Source: Rhynchopus sp. YZ270_cl-10 (Eukaryota > Euglenozoa > Diplonemea > Diplonemida > Diplonemidae). From it: 64,000 nucleotides of DNA. The notes below the pieces were generated by a model that ran no database searches, was not told the DNA's origin, and saw only the letters and a list, made by a program, of their open reading frames with translations. A program made the position numbers and the translations under genes. The DNA lies in assembly GCA_964035575.1 (NCBI GenBank), contig OZ037887.1:372001-436000 (forward strand), written 5' to 3'. This document shows, piece after piece, positions 45,326-55,335 of this stretch. Within the stretch, counting starts at the first letter, position 1; every line of letters begins with the position of its first letter.

Positions 45326-45643
45326 GGGGTCTCATGCAAAAGGGATCTGGACGAACCGAGGGGAAGGACGGGGCATGTCTAACATATGGGGTGGGTTGTG
45401 TGTTTTGGCAAGCAGTGCAGCTAGTGGCGATTTATGTCAGCGTCTGGCGCATCTTATCCCTCCCACCATGCCGGTAGGTTACGGACGAGGTGTGGGAAGG
45501 TGCAGAAGCGAGCCACGTGGAATGTGGTCATTCGAGTGTGGGTTCCATCCATCCATTCGTTCATGCTTTATACCGTTCAAGGCTTGCGGGGGCCTGCACA
45601 TACCCTGAGACATCTTTTGCTACCCACACAGCCTACGGCTCCA

Positions 45644-45716
45644 GCCCCTTCCCTTCCCCCCTTCTCTCTTCTTTCCTTTTACACATTTCAAGCTGACGCC
45701 TTTTTGTACTTTGTAG
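45644..45716 (+). promoter_or_regulatory. Pyrimidine tract and AG before the Pro/Thr-rich protein
   Basis: CT-rich stretch, then TTTGTAG at 45716, 5 nt before the ATG at 45722. The position of this AG is why I start the protein here rather than in the open frame further upstream. Confidence 0.5.
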
Positions 45717-45721
45717 GCGCA

Positions 45722-48700
45722 ATGGCCGTTCATTGTGCGGCCTATGTAGTGGTGTTCGTTCTTGCTTTGGTGAGGCCGGTGGACTGTGTTGCTGCCGCAG
45801 CGGGTATCGTGACGCCGCCGATGCAGCTGAAGACGTTCCTCGAGAGTCCTGGGGTGCCGAACACTGCGAACAGCGGAACGCCTCAAGGGGGGGCGGACTA
45901 CTCGTTCTCGTGTTCCGGTGCGTCGACAGTGTCGTTTACTGCGACAGTGTTGATTTTGGGGTTAAAGGAAAACACTGTGAACATCGAGGTCGACTCTACT
46001 GGCCAGCAAGAGGTGTGGGCCCTGGGCGGCCCCTTCGACGACTGGGCCATCTCAGGAAGCAGTCCCGACTTCGCAGTGCCCATCGGAACGCATACCCTCA
46101 AGCTCACGGAGCTTGAGGATGGGATGCGGTTTTATCAGTTCCACCTGGCAACGACGGGGCGGTGTGTGTGGACGAAGTCGACGACGACTGACGCAGAGGC
46201 AGATGACAAAGAGGCGGTGTACGCACCGTGGTTGATCCGGACGGCCGCAGAGATGGCAGGCCCGACAAACTCCTTCGCACGGTGCACAGCGGGGGACACG
46301 TCGTGTTCGGGGATGGTGATGCTTCCGTTTACCTGCACCAGCCCTGCCACGATAAGCTTCCAGTTGACAGCGTTGTCGTGGAACTTTGCGTTGTTCATGG
46401 TAGTGGCGGTGGATGGGTCGGGTTGGACGTCGTGGAATCTAGGGTCGCTTGTGTCGTGGGGGTCTTCGTCTGCTAGTCCGTCGTTTAATGTGGCAGCAGG
46501 GCTTCATGTGATGCAGCTGGGTGGGGGGAGTACGGGTGCAAAGTTTTTGACGGCAGCAGTGATGGGCACAGAGTGTTCGTTTCATGATACGTTGGCGCCT
46601 GCGACGCCGGCCCCTGATACGGCAGAGCCGACAGCGTCGCCGCCAACGCCTGCACCGCCAACAATAGCGCCGACGCCTGCGCCGCCCACAGCGGAGCCCA
46701 CGTCAGCACCACCGACGCAGGCTCCGCCCACGCCGTCCCCGCCTACACCAGCACCGCCAACAGCGGAGCCAACCCCCGCACCGCCAACATCAGCGCCACC
46801 GACACAGAGCCCACCTACACCAGCGCCGCCTACGCCAGCGCCACCCACGCCTGCACCCCCAACACCGGCTCCCCCGACACCGGCCCCGCCAACGCCGAGC
46901 CCGCCAACACCGTCGCCACCGACACCCGCTCCACCGACGCCTGCACCCCCAACACCAGCACCACCAACCCCAGCCCCGCCAACACCAGCGCCACCCACAC
47001 CGTCCCCCCCGACACCAGCACCGCCGACCCCTGCACCACCCACATTGCCACCTCCGACACCGGCCCCGCCCACAGACGCACCACCGACCCCAGCACCGCC
47101 TACACCGGCACCTTCGACGCTTCCTCCGGTGACTTTCCAGCCGCGTCCTGCCACAGATGCACCTGCCACCAAGACGCCTCCTGTTGTGGACACCACAGCT
47201 CCGGTTAGGGTGAGTGCAGCCCCGGTGGGGCTGTCTTCTGTAGCACCAAGCGAGAGTCGGGTGCCAGGGTCGGGTGTGACGACGTCGCCTGGGGCGGTTT
47301 CGTCTACACCGACAACTGCGTTTCCGAGTACTGCGACGCCGCCGCAGGCACCTATCACAATGGCGCCGCTCACTCAGGTGCCGCTTCCGTTATCTAGTGT
47401 GTCGCCAGATGTGAACAACAGTCTTGCCGCCGCACTGCAGGATATTCCGAACCACATCTCCAACGCGTCGTGGGTCAAAGCTGTCGGCAGTCTCGCAGCA
47501 GCGCTGCACTGGCTTCCCTTTGCCTCAGCCCCCCTCGCTGCAGGTCAAGCACAGCTTGCAGTGCTTGACTGTCATATGGACGACCTGCCGTTCTTTCTCC
47601 ACCCCTTCCGCGCAACGGTTGGCACATCACGTGCCGCGGTGTACCTCTCGTGTCTGTTCTTTAATATGATTTTTCTTGTCGCAGTAGCGCTCTTCAACGG
47701 CATTGCTGCAGCGATCATGCGGTCGGTTAAAGGGGATGTGAAAGGGGGGCAGGGCGCTGCGATGTTTCCTGGACTGATTTGGTTTGGGTGTATGCTTGTC
47801 TTCCCTGGGTCGATTGTTGCAGGGACGAGGTTGATGAGCAGTTCTTGGTGGGCGGCAGGGGTCGTCGCCCATCTATGCGCAGTGGCTTCAGTCGCAATCC
47901 CATTATACCTTTTACGCCACATCCACCGCAAGGCAGTGTACAACCAGGCAAGCAAGAAGTCAAAGCTGTCCTCTGCTTTCCTCGGCCCCGGAGAGTGGTG
48001 CTCCATCGACCCACACTGCGTACCACGCTACGGTGCGATCTTTGAATGCTATACCGCAGCTAGACCGCTCTTCTTTGTGACCGACGTTCTCTTCGTCTAC
48101 ATCATCTGCATCGCCCAAGGTGCCCGCGATGCCTTCACACCAGACCAATGCGGGGTTAAAGTTATCATACAAGGCATCTGCTTTCTCCTCTACGCCATAC
48201 TCGTAGCAGTTGCCCGTCCATTTGCACGCCCATTTAGGAATGTATCTATTCCGTTAGGCGCACTGTTGATTGGAATCGGTCTATTAGTGAGTGGAGGAGG
48301 CCTCAAAGGGGGGTCAGATGTGTCCTCTGCGAGGGATGTGTTGATTGGGATGGGGTTGATTGTGATGGTGCTGACGGGGTTTGTTTCGGCAGGGATATGG
48401 GTTTATGTAAAGAGCTCCAAGAGAGCAAAGCGGTGCGAAGGTGAGGAACACACCACCGGAGCCGTTCAAATGTTCGGCGGGAAACTAAAAGAACAGTTTG
48501 GAGAGCAGGAGCTATCCGACCTCGCAGACGCAGAAACAACAGCACGGAGCGCACAAAACTCCGAGCCTTTCGAAGAGTCCTCCGAAAAGATGGCATCGTT
48601 CAACAGCCGTGACGGCCTAAATGAGGGTTTTCTTCATGACAAGATCGCTACACCTCTATTATCGGACGACCAAGAAGACCCGGTTACCTCAGAGGGCAAT

Positions 48701-49090
48701 GAAGGGTCGGGTGCAAGCATTACTCCGCCGACCATTCCTCTGGTGCTGTCGGGGAGGAGGAAGAAGGCGACGTCGTTTTCTCAGAGTGCGGATGAGCCGA
48801 TAGTACGGAGGCCGTCACCATCGCAGGTGGCATTGCCGCCAGGAAGACGTCGAGGATACACGACCCGTCCCCGGCTGGAATCAGGCAACATGGCCCCACC
48901 CAAGGCAGGCAGAAATAGTGCTATCTCGAACGATTTTGGAGGTGTTGCAAGGCCGCGACGCAGAGGGACAGTCGACTCCCAGCAGGGCACAGTAGCCACG
49001 GCAGCGTCCCTCGCGCATATCGTGTACAAAAGCAAGTTTGGGAAGAAGGCTGCGGAATCCGACGATTCGTCGCTTGAGGATACTCTATAA
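45722..49090 (+). CDS. Secreted-type membrane protein with Pro/Thr-rich stalk and multipass C-terminus
   Basis: 1122 residues. The N-terminus ([20 protein letters not shown], then DCVAA) is a good signal peptide. Two similar beta-rich blocks follow (about 40-140 and 170-290), each with [15 protein letters not shown] / [19 protein letters not shown] strands, suggesting a tandem extracellular domain. Residues about 299-468 are [12 protein letters not shown] repeats, an extended, probably O-glycosylated stalk. From about 640 to 900 come several hydrophobic segments ([56 protein letters not shown]) in a layout recalling TRP-like/ML-domain fungal membrane proteins, not a firm match. The cytosolic tail is Ser-rich and basic. 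Likely a surface receptor or channel-like protein; ligand unknown. Confidence 0.7.
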   Translation: MAVHCAAYVVVFVLALVRPVDCVAAAAGIVTPPMQLKTFLESPGVPNTANSGTPQGGADYSFSCSGASTVSFTATVLILGLKENTVNIEVDSTGQQEVWALGGPFDDWAISGSSPDFAVPIGTHTLKLTELEDGMRFYQFHLATTGRCVWTKSTTTDAEADDKEAVYAPWLIRTAAEMAGPTNSFARCTAGDTSCSGMVMLPFTCTSPATISFQLTALSWNFALFMVVAVDGSGWTSWNLGSLVSWGSSSASPSFNVAAGLHVMQLGGGSTGAKFLTAAVMGTECSFHDTLAPATPAPDTAEPTASPPTPAPPTIAPTPAPPTAEPTSAPPTQAPPTPSPPTPAPPTAEPTPAPPTSAPPTQSPPTPAPPTPAPPTPAPPTPAPPTPAPPTPSPPTPSPPTPAPPTPAPPTPAPPTPAPPTPAPPTPSPPTPAPPTPAPPTLPPPTPAPPTDAPPTPAPPTPAPSTLPPVTFQPRPATDAPATKTPPVVDTTAPVRVSAAPVGLSSVAPSESRVPGSGVTTSPGAVSSTPTTAFPSTATPPQAPITMAPLTQVPLPLSSVSPDVNNSLAAALQDIPNHISNASWVKAVGSLAAALHWLPFASAPLAAGQAQLAVLDCHMDDLPFFLHPFRATVGTSRAAVYLSCLFFNMIFLVAVALFNGIAAAIMRSVKGDVKGGQGAAMFPGLIWFGCMLVFPGSIVAGTRLMSSSWWAAGVVAHLCAVASVAIPLYLLRHIHRKAVYNQASKKSKLSSAFLGPGEWCSIDPHCVPRYGAIFECYTAARPLFFVTDVLFVYIICIAQGARDAFTPDQCGVKVIIQGICFLLYAILVAVARPFARPFRNVSIPLGALLIGIGLLVSGGGLKGGSDVSSARDVLIGMGLIVMVLTGFVSAGIWVYVKSSKRAKRCEGEEHTTGAVQMFGGKLKEQFGEQELSDLADAETTARSAQNSEPFEESSEKMASFNSRDGLNEGFLHDKIATPLLSDDQEDPVTSEGNEGSGASITPPTIPLVLSGRRKKATSFSQSADEPIVRRPSPSQVALPPGRRRGYTTRPRLESGNMAPPKAGRNSAISNDFGGVARPRRRGTVDSQQGTVATAASLAHIVYKSKFGKKAAESDDSSLEDTL

Positions 49091-49253
49091 ATGTCTTAGT
49101 GAAGAAGGACTAAAACGGTGGGAAGGGGGGGGGAGGGAGGGGGAGGTGTTTTGTAAATTGCACCTCATTTTTGGGTTCAGTTGAATTATTTTTTTGTTAC
49201 GTTGCTGATTTTTTTCTCTTTCGGTGGTGATTGTGTGGGGGGGAGTATAGCGC

Positions 49254-49806
49254 TTTTGTACTCAGGTGGCTACGTACCGTGAAGGCAACCGTGTGTTGAT
49301 ACAGAAAGTATCAGTCAAGGTTGTCCTTACTGGGGGGGGTCGAATAAAGCACGTACGTGTTTTATTAGGCGTCCCTACACTTCAGATCCTGAGGTTAAAA
49401 AAAAAAAAAGTTCGAAAAGGCGAATAAAGCACGTACGTGCTTTATTCGCCTTTTTGAACTTTTTGGAAAGTTTTTCCAGTCACAATTTTTTTTCGATTTT
49501 TTTTTCGCCCAAGAGGTGATTTTGTTGCATTTCCGAGCCAATCCCGGCTTGTGGTGGGGGATATACGGAAAAATGGACAAAATTTCAGCGACTTAAATTT
49601 TCACAAAATACGAACTACCTTGTGACAACACAGGAAAAGTTCAAAAAGTCGAATAAAACACGTACGTGCTTTATTCGACGGAAAAAAAAGCAAAAAACCC
49701 ATTTTTCAAATGCGTGCTTTATTCGACGTACGTGCTTTATTCGAATTACCTCGTTTATTCGGCCCCCCCCAGTAACAGATGTATGCCAAAGCGTCCGCCA
49801 TGTGAA
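49254..49806 (-). mobile_element. LINE tail, minus strand, interrupted by a MITE
   Basis: 49775-49806 and 49254-49327 together match, in reverse, the last 110 bp of the LINE tail at 22831-22937 (CATGGCGGACGCTTTGGCAT, then AAGGACAACCTTGACTGATA and CACCTGAGTACAAAA). The gap is filled exactly by the element at 49330-49772. Confidence 0.75.
49330..49772. mobile_element. 443-bp MITE with TA target duplication and nested palindromes
   Basis: Ends CTGGGGGGGGTCGAATAAA and TTTATTCGGCCCCCCCCAG (one mismatch), flanked by TA (49328-49329, 49773-49774), as in Tc1/mariner elements. The word CGAATAAAGCACGTACGTG recurs in both orientations; 49415-49454 is a perfect 40-bp palindrome centred on TA in ACGTACGT. 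No coding capacity. The empty site is seen in the related LINE tail at 22862. Confidence 0.85.
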
Positions 49807-49940
49807 CGCTTTTTTAAAATTCTAAAAGAAAGTCGCTTTATGTTCCTCAGTTTGAAGTGTCTAAGAAGGCATTTTTCGCATAAATTTCACCCTTTTTCGC
49901 CAAGTTTTTAGTGATTTTGCCAAAACGTTTAAAAAAACGA

Positions 49941-49972
<32 letters not shown>

Positions 49973-50724
49973 TCCCATGCGTCCCATGATTGGTGATACG
50001 TGGTGTGGTGTGTGGGTCTTGAATCAGAACCATCAGTGTGTTTCTATCCAAACCCCCCACACGCCAGTGTGACAACCGACAACGTGGTACACACGACCCA
50101 TCGAAGCCTTTGGTACAAAAAAAAAAATGTTAGATTTTGTGGTGAACTACGTGTTGGGAGTCGCTCAGGCTCATCTTGCAATCTTTCTTTTTTTGTATCA
50201 CACCCCAGTTGGCTCAGGGTTAGATGACGTAGGTTGTAGTTTCGTGTCTCCAAGCAATCAGTTAAAAGAGGGGAAAAAAAATGCGAAATATTCGTTCGTT
50301 CGTTGGGATGTGCTATCGGGGGTGGTTTGCATTTTCCCCGCTTCTTTTTTTTTTTTTTTTTTGTGTCACAGCGGGCTCAACGAGCTGTGCGTGTCTTTTT
50401 TTATTTGTCGATGTGTGTGTGCTCTTCCTTCTGCCGAAGCCCTTTTTTACCTTCTTTTCCTAGTAGTCACACCAAGGCGTTGTGCACCTTGCAACTTTAC
50501 ACATTTCTTTTCTCTCTGCGTTCTTTCATTCGAGATGAATCAGTATTGTGAGCGGCTTTGGATTGTACACTTGCTTCTTTTATTTTTCTGCAAAACATGC
50601 ACATTGTGTCCATGGCCATCATCCGGCACCTTCACGCGTTCTCCCTTCACTTCCCCCCTCATTGTTAGTTCCTCGCACATTCCAACAAACGAATCATCAC
50701 TTTCCCGGATGGCTGACATCGTAC

Positions 50725-50806
50725 AGGGGTGTCGAGTTCCCGATTTTTTTTTCGACACCCTGACTTTTTTTTTTTCCCAGATTTTTTGGGTGTCGAGTTT
50801 GACACC
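50725..50806. repeat. Pair of GGGTGTCGA hairpins
   Basis: GGGTGTCGAGTTCCCGA pairs with TCGACACCC across a T-run, and a second GGGTGTCGAGTTTGACACCC hairpin follows. Possibly a small mobile element. Confidence 0.5.
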
Positions 50807-51297
50807 CAAGTTCCTTTTTGCCATTTTACAGGTGAAAGACAGGGGGGTGTCAATCCGAAAACCCCTGTACGTGGGTCAGTCTATCTCTTCCTTTTTAAAA
50901 ATAAACCTATTCATGGCCACCGCCAAATAGGTACTAAAATTATTGTTTTCCATTTCATACAGTTGGTGTGGTAAAAAAGCTGAAAGTGTATATCGTAAGC
51001 AAAAATCGACTTTGTGAAATACGATCAGGGACACATTTTTTTTGTCGTTCATGTAAAACAAGGTTTTTGCGAAGTTTTTTTTTTTTTTAAATTTGCTGAC
51101 GATTACACCAACGTTCAATACACTGGGCAGATGGGGAAGTGTATTTTGCAAGAGGAAAAGGGGGAGAGGGCACTAGTTACTGTGTTCCTGTGTGCTGTAT
51201 AAAATAGCAAAAAAAAAGGGAAACCAAAAAATTGTCGTCCATTGGTCCCCATTCATCTTATACGTTCCAAAGTTTATTTATTTTCTCTTGCATCCAG

Positions 51298-51404
51298 AGG
51301 TGTGAACTTTCCTATCAGTTGACTCAGTGTAAGACGTTGACCCAGCACATCAAATACTACCTGCAACTGTATGTTGCCAACTTCACGTCCAAGTTGCTTT
51401 CCAG
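51298..51404 (+). CDS. Candidate orphan exon
   Basis: After CATCCAG and before GTACCA, a 107-nt stretch encodes RCELSYQLTQCKTLTQHIKY then YLQLYVANFTSKLLS, helical and protein-like. I could not connect it in phase to neighbours; no family recognised. Confidence 0.25.
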
Positions 51405-51914
51405 GTACCAAAAAAAAAAAAAACAGTTTTCTTTAATATGCGATCTTTTGTTATTTTATTTTTTGGTCTTTCGTTTCTTTTCGGTTCTTGTTTATTCAAT
51501 TATTGCCTCAAAGGGGTTTTTGTGTTCTTTCCACCTGATTTTTCCTGAAATGCATGAAATTTATGTGTAATTTAGTGGAGTTTGGTAGTATTAAAACCAC
51601 TTTTAACATCACCAAACTCCACCAAATTTCAGGAAAAATCTGGTGGTCTTTGTTTTGAAAAAAGGTTTTTTCGAAAGGAATATCCATCCCACGCCTTCCG
51701 CAATACAAAAAAAAAAAGAGAGGGGGAATGGAGTGGTCGTACGCAAATAGGTTACCTCTCTCATCTTCTCACAGATTTTTATTTTCTTTCACCCCCCTCA
51801 GTTTTAGTTTCGCGCCATACATTTTGTCGATTCCTCAAATACCCCTATAGCAACGGGTTTGACTCCGCGCCGTGCTTCGCACTTACTTATTACACAAAAA
51901 AAAAAAAAAAAAAC

Positions 51915-51985
51915 AGTGGAGATTGCACAACTGTGGCAACACAACCGAGGCAACTACACTACTCCAAACAATTTATCACAAAAAA
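51915..51985 (+). repeat. Dispersed module H6, copy
   Basis: GTGGAGATTGCACAACTGTG, CAACCGAGGCAACTACACTA and ACAATTTATCACAAAAAA. Confidence 0.65.
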
Positions 51986-52251
51986 AAACGAAAAAAACCC
52001 AGCCCAAGCCTGCAGCTCAGGAAGTCATGATCCTGAGTTCTTGTGATCCCCGTTCGTTGAGTACGAGTGGAAGCGGGAGGAAGACGGATCAGCGGTTTCC
52101 ACGAAACGTGAACAGGGGAGGGCGGGTCACGTGGATTGCCCGTTCGCAGGGGGGGGCACACGTTGTCAAAGTTTTTCAAAAGAAAAAAGAAAAAGAAGAA
52201 CAAAAAAAAAAAAAAATAGCAAAACCTTCCGCCAGGCTGTATCAGCATGGC

Positions 52252-52327
52252 TTGGGGTACACTCCCCTGGTGTTCTGGTGACGCACCAAGATACAGTGTC
52301 ACGAGCAGAGGGTTTTGAAGTTCAAAT
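52252..52327 (+). repeat. Dispersed module H4, copy
   Basis: TTGGGGTACACTCCCCTGG, GACGCACCAAGATACAGTGT and CACGAGCAGAGGGTTTTGAA, diverged. Confidence 0.55.
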
Positions 52328-52538
52328 CAATATTTTTTTTCTTGCACCTCTCTTTTTTTTAACCCCTCCGTTTTCCTTCAGCAGAAATGCAAAGTTCCCT
52401 GGAAACAAACACAGTGTCAATACCACATTTTTCCACTTGTTTGAACACCTGTAGAGGTACACACATATCCATTGTATTTTATTTTCCATTTTCCATTTGT
52501 AAACAATGTTACTTGGAAACTGAACATCGTTTAAAACC

Positions 52539-52674
52539 AACGATCTGTCTTTACGCTTCCTTTTTTATTCCTCCCTACCCATTATAACAGGCGCCATTCA
52601 AGGCAAAAAGCCTAAATGGCTGTGGTCAACGAAAAGAAAGGCACACTAGGTCTATGCGTAAAGACAGATCAGTT
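52539..52674. mobile_element. 136-bp inverted-repeat element
   Basis: AACGATCTGTCTTTACGC at the left against GCGTAAAGACAGATCAGTT at the right. A short frame starting MAVVNEKKGTLGL inside is probably chance. Confidence 0.55.
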
Positions 52675-53381
52675 GGAAAAAATGGTATTGTTCAGTTTTT
52701 TTCTCTTTCTCCACCAGTGCCCTGCGCACACTACTGTAGGGTATTGGCACTTTCAACTCTTTTTTTCCCTCTGTCTTTGTGATGAGACAGCCCATCTTCA
52801 AGCCCAGCGTGTTCCAACGCGGTAGCAATAGTGGTATATACGTTAATGTGCACGAGAGGCACATCTTTCACACATCGTTCACTCTCCTTTGCCAACCCCC
52901 AGGTGGCTTGGTATCATCTTTCCAACAACTCTTTCTTTTCTGACAACACTCCGGTGGGTTGCGGGGGGGGGGGGGGGGGGGTTCGATAACCCGCGGAGTG
53001 TCAGAGTGCCTGCGTCCCAGAGGCGTTTTTGCACCATCGACTTCACTTTTTTTTTTTTTTTTTTTTGTGCGCTTTCTTCATCCGGGGGGGCCGTATATGG
53101 GTCAGTCCGAGATGCTTTCATTTTTTATTTTTTACTCCCCCCTTTTTTTTTGCTCTCAAGCCATTTTTAGGGCTGAAAAAAAATCAAAATAAAATGACCA
53201 AAAAAAAAAAAAAAACTCCCCCAAAAGACAAAGGTTTGCTTTTGTTTTTGTACACAACATCCTTCAAAACTAAAATCAAAAAAAAAAAAAATAAAAGGAC
53301 TTCTCCTTCTCTCTCTCTCCACCTTTTCCGTTCTTCCTCCTCCCTCTTTCCCTTCCCCTTCCCCTTCCCTTCCCCCTTTCA

Positions 53382-54479
53382 ATGGAAGTAACCTTCACTT
53401 TGGATGGATCGGAGCTGAGCGAAACCATTTTCGTAAAGGCGGACGTCACAACCGCGGGGCTCATTGCAAAGGCATGCGAGGTGTTTGCCCTTACATCATC
53501 CTCTTCCTCCTCCTCTTCTTCCCCTTCCCCTTCCCCACGGATTGTCCTGTGTCTCGTTGGTGACGTTCTCCCTGATGGACCCTTATCTGATACTCCATGG
53601 ACCCATGGTGATGTGTTGACTGTCTCTCAAATGACCCCTTCTTCCATCACCCCGGTGCAATACGATATCCACCGGGACGCTGTGCGGTGTATGACGCTTA
53701 GTATTGATGGATCTGTCTTGGTTGGATATGCCCTCGGGGTTGTTATGAGATTCGACTCGGAAGGAACGCTTCTTGCAGAATACGAGGGGGAGACCGGTAG
53801 TGTAAATTCTTTGATAATTTCGGCCTCCGGGAAATGGATATTTAGTGCAGGGGAATATGGGTTAGCGCAGATTGACATTACAAAAGAAACTGCACCGCAA
53901 AGTTTGGCCTACGGAATGATGGGTCCATTAGAGTCCACACCATGTGGCAATTACATTCTGTGTGCCGCTTCGTACGAAGGGTTGGTGCGGGTGTATGGCA
54001 TTGCTTCTGGGGAGGTGGTGAAGGAGTTTGACCATGAGCGGCATATTGAGGGGGTTTCGTTGTCACCGTGCGGGGTGTGGCTGGGGTGTGTAGGGGATGG
54101 GGTGTTAGTGGTGTGGGGGTTTGATTCAGAGGAGCTGGACCAGCGCATTGCATTGCCAAACGCGGCGCGGGTCGCGGTGTCAGAAGAGTGGCTGTGCGTC
54201 GCCACCCCAGAAGCAATCCAAATCAGAAACCGTGCTGCAGGAGGAGTAGTGCAGCGACAGCTTGCTGCCACGTTGCCTAACAACATCGTGCTGTCCCGCA
54301 AGGTGTGGCTATACATCGCAGAGTCCAGCATCGGAAGAGGTCTGTTCCGCTGCCACCTCCCCACCGGTGAGGTGTACCCCATCCTCAAGGAGGATCCCGA
54401 TGCAAACTGTGTATCCCCCTGTGGAGGGTATGTGGCGTTTGTCCGGGGCACTGCTGTAGAGGTGAGGGCGATAAGCTGA
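53382..54479 (+). CDS. WD40-like beta-propeller protein with a ubiquitin-like N-terminus
   Basis: Single frame, 365 residues. Residues 1-85 (MEVTFTLDGSELSETIFVKA, a helix AGLIAKACEVF, poly-Ser, then RIVLCLVGDVLPDGPLSD) look like a beta-grasp/ubiquitin-like fold with a Ser insert. From about 95 there are repeated blade-like units: DAVRCMTLSIDGSVLVGYAL, GSVNSLIISASGKWIFSAGE, GPLESTPCGNYILCAASYEG, HIEGVSLSPCGVWLGCVGDG, DANCVSPCGGYVAFVRG. The blades lack full WD pairs, so this is a divergent propeller, probably a protein-interaction scaffold. Its partner is unknown. Confidence 0.65.
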   Translation: MEVTFTLDGSELSETIFVKADVTTAGLIAKACEVFALTSSSSSSSSSPSPSPRIVLCLVGDVLPDGPLSDTPWTHGDVLTVSQMTPSSITPVQYDIHRDAVRCMTLSIDGSVLVGYALGVVMRFDSEGTLLAEYEGETGSVNSLIISASGKWIFSAGEYGLAQIDITKETAPQSLAYGMMGPLESTPCGNYILCAASYEGLVRVYGIASGEVVKEFDHERHIEGVSLSPCGVWLGCVGDGVLVVWGFDSEELDQRIALPNAARVAVSEEWLCVATPEAIQIRNRAAGGVVQRQLAATLPNNIVLSRKVWLYIAESSIGRGLFRCHLPTGEVYPILKEDPDANCVSPCGGYVAFVRGTAVEVRAIS

Positions 54480-54847
54480 AGGGGAGAGAGGGGATATGGG
54501 AGGGGGGATGGGTTGGTTAGGATTGCGATATTGTGTAAAGAGAGAGGGGGGTATTTTGTTTTCTTACATTAAGTTTGTGTGTTCTCTTTTGGATTTGAGG
54601 TGAGTGTAGGGGTGTCTAACGTCTGTAATGTGTCCCGGAGGCTGTTTGGTTGAAAGGTTTTGTGAAGACAAATCCTTTGTTGGTGAGAGCTGGGGGATGG
54701 CTGGGTTTTTTGGAGAGGTAACCGGTGTTTCGGAGGTCTTTGCCACTCTTCTGTTGGGTAGTGAGGGTAAGAGTGGAATGGGTAAAGTGTTGCAGAGGAT
54801 GGAGTGGGGGTGCTGGGGTGGAGGGGAGTGGAGGGATGGTGCAACCT

Positions 54848-54985
54848 AGCCATGTGTGCAACGACGCCACTATGTTATGTGCTGTGTGCGCAACCTTGGG
54901 TGCAGTGCGGTGGGAGGGTACTTTGAGGGGTGGGGTTCTTTGGGACGGTAGTGAGACAGCGTTCCTCTTGTGGTGGCACCTTTCT
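54848..54985 (+). repeat. Dispersed 130-150-bp repeat, copy 2
   Basis: Matches 45178-45325 (CCATGTGTGCAACGACGCCA, CCTTGGGTGCAGTGCGGT, CAGCGTTCCTCTTGTGGTGG) and runs into the hexamer satellite. Confidence 0.7.
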
Positions 54986-54989
54986 GTGT

Positions 54990-55278
54990 GCATGTGCATG
55001 TGCATGTGCATGTGCATGTGCATGTGCATGTGCATGTGCATGTGCATGTGCATGTGCATGTGCATGTGCATGTGCATGTGCATGTGCATGTGCATGTGCA
55101 TGTGCATGTGCATGTGCATGTGCATGTGCATGTGCATGTGCATGTGCATGTGCATGTGCATGTGCATGTGCATGTGCATGTGCATGTGCATGTGCATGTG
55201 CATGTGCATGTGCATGTGCATGTGCATGTGCATGTGCATGTGCATGTGCATGTGCATGTGCATGTGCATGTGCATGTG
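54990..55278. repeat. (GTGCAT)n hexamer satellite
   Basis: About 48 perfect copies. Because the unit is six bases the frame stays open as (His-Val)n and is in phase with the GH28 start at 55336, so a repeat-bearing N-terminal extension cannot be excluded. The second GH28 copy has no such array, so I treat it as upstream DNA. Confidence 0.95.
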
Positions 55279-55308
55279 ATGTACACGACGCCCGACAGCA
55301 CACCACAA

Positions 55309-55320
55309 GACACACCTCAG
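55309..55320 (+). promoter_or_regulatory. AG acceptor-like site before GH28 copy A
   Basis: GACACACCTCAG ends 15 nt before the ATG; the same site lies 15 nt before copy B (59316-59327). Confidence 0.35.
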
Positions 55321-55335
55321 GGACAAGAAGAAACG

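Larger units (their letters stand above)
42980..45721. other. 2.7-kb spacer
   Basis: Holds the 195-bp hairpin element (43072-43266), a possible small frame (43315-43630), G- and A-rich DNA (44000-45100), two H3 copies (44629, 44711) and a repeat at 45178-45325 shared with 54848-54985. Otherwise nothing recognised. Confidence 0.6.
49091..53381. other. 4.3-kb spacer
   Basis: Contains a LINE tail split by a MITE (49254-49806), a possible exon (51298-51404), an H6 copy (51915-51985), an H4 copy (52252-52327), a small inverted-repeat element (52539-52674), a long G-run near 52965 and small hairpins at 50725-50806. No complete gene recognised. Confidence 0.6.
54480..55335. other. Spacer with a hexamer satellite before the first GH28 gene
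   Basis: Includes the second copy of the 45178 repeat (54848-54985) and the GTGCAT array. G-rich DNA otherwise; no gene. Confidence 0.65.

Noticed and set aside
46582-47373. Minus-strand frame of Gly/Val repeats
   Set aside because: Reverse reading of the Pro/Thr-rich stalk; a repeat artefact.
52616-52825. Small frame MAVVNEKKGTLGL
   Set aside because: Lies within an inverted-repeat element and lacks family similarity.
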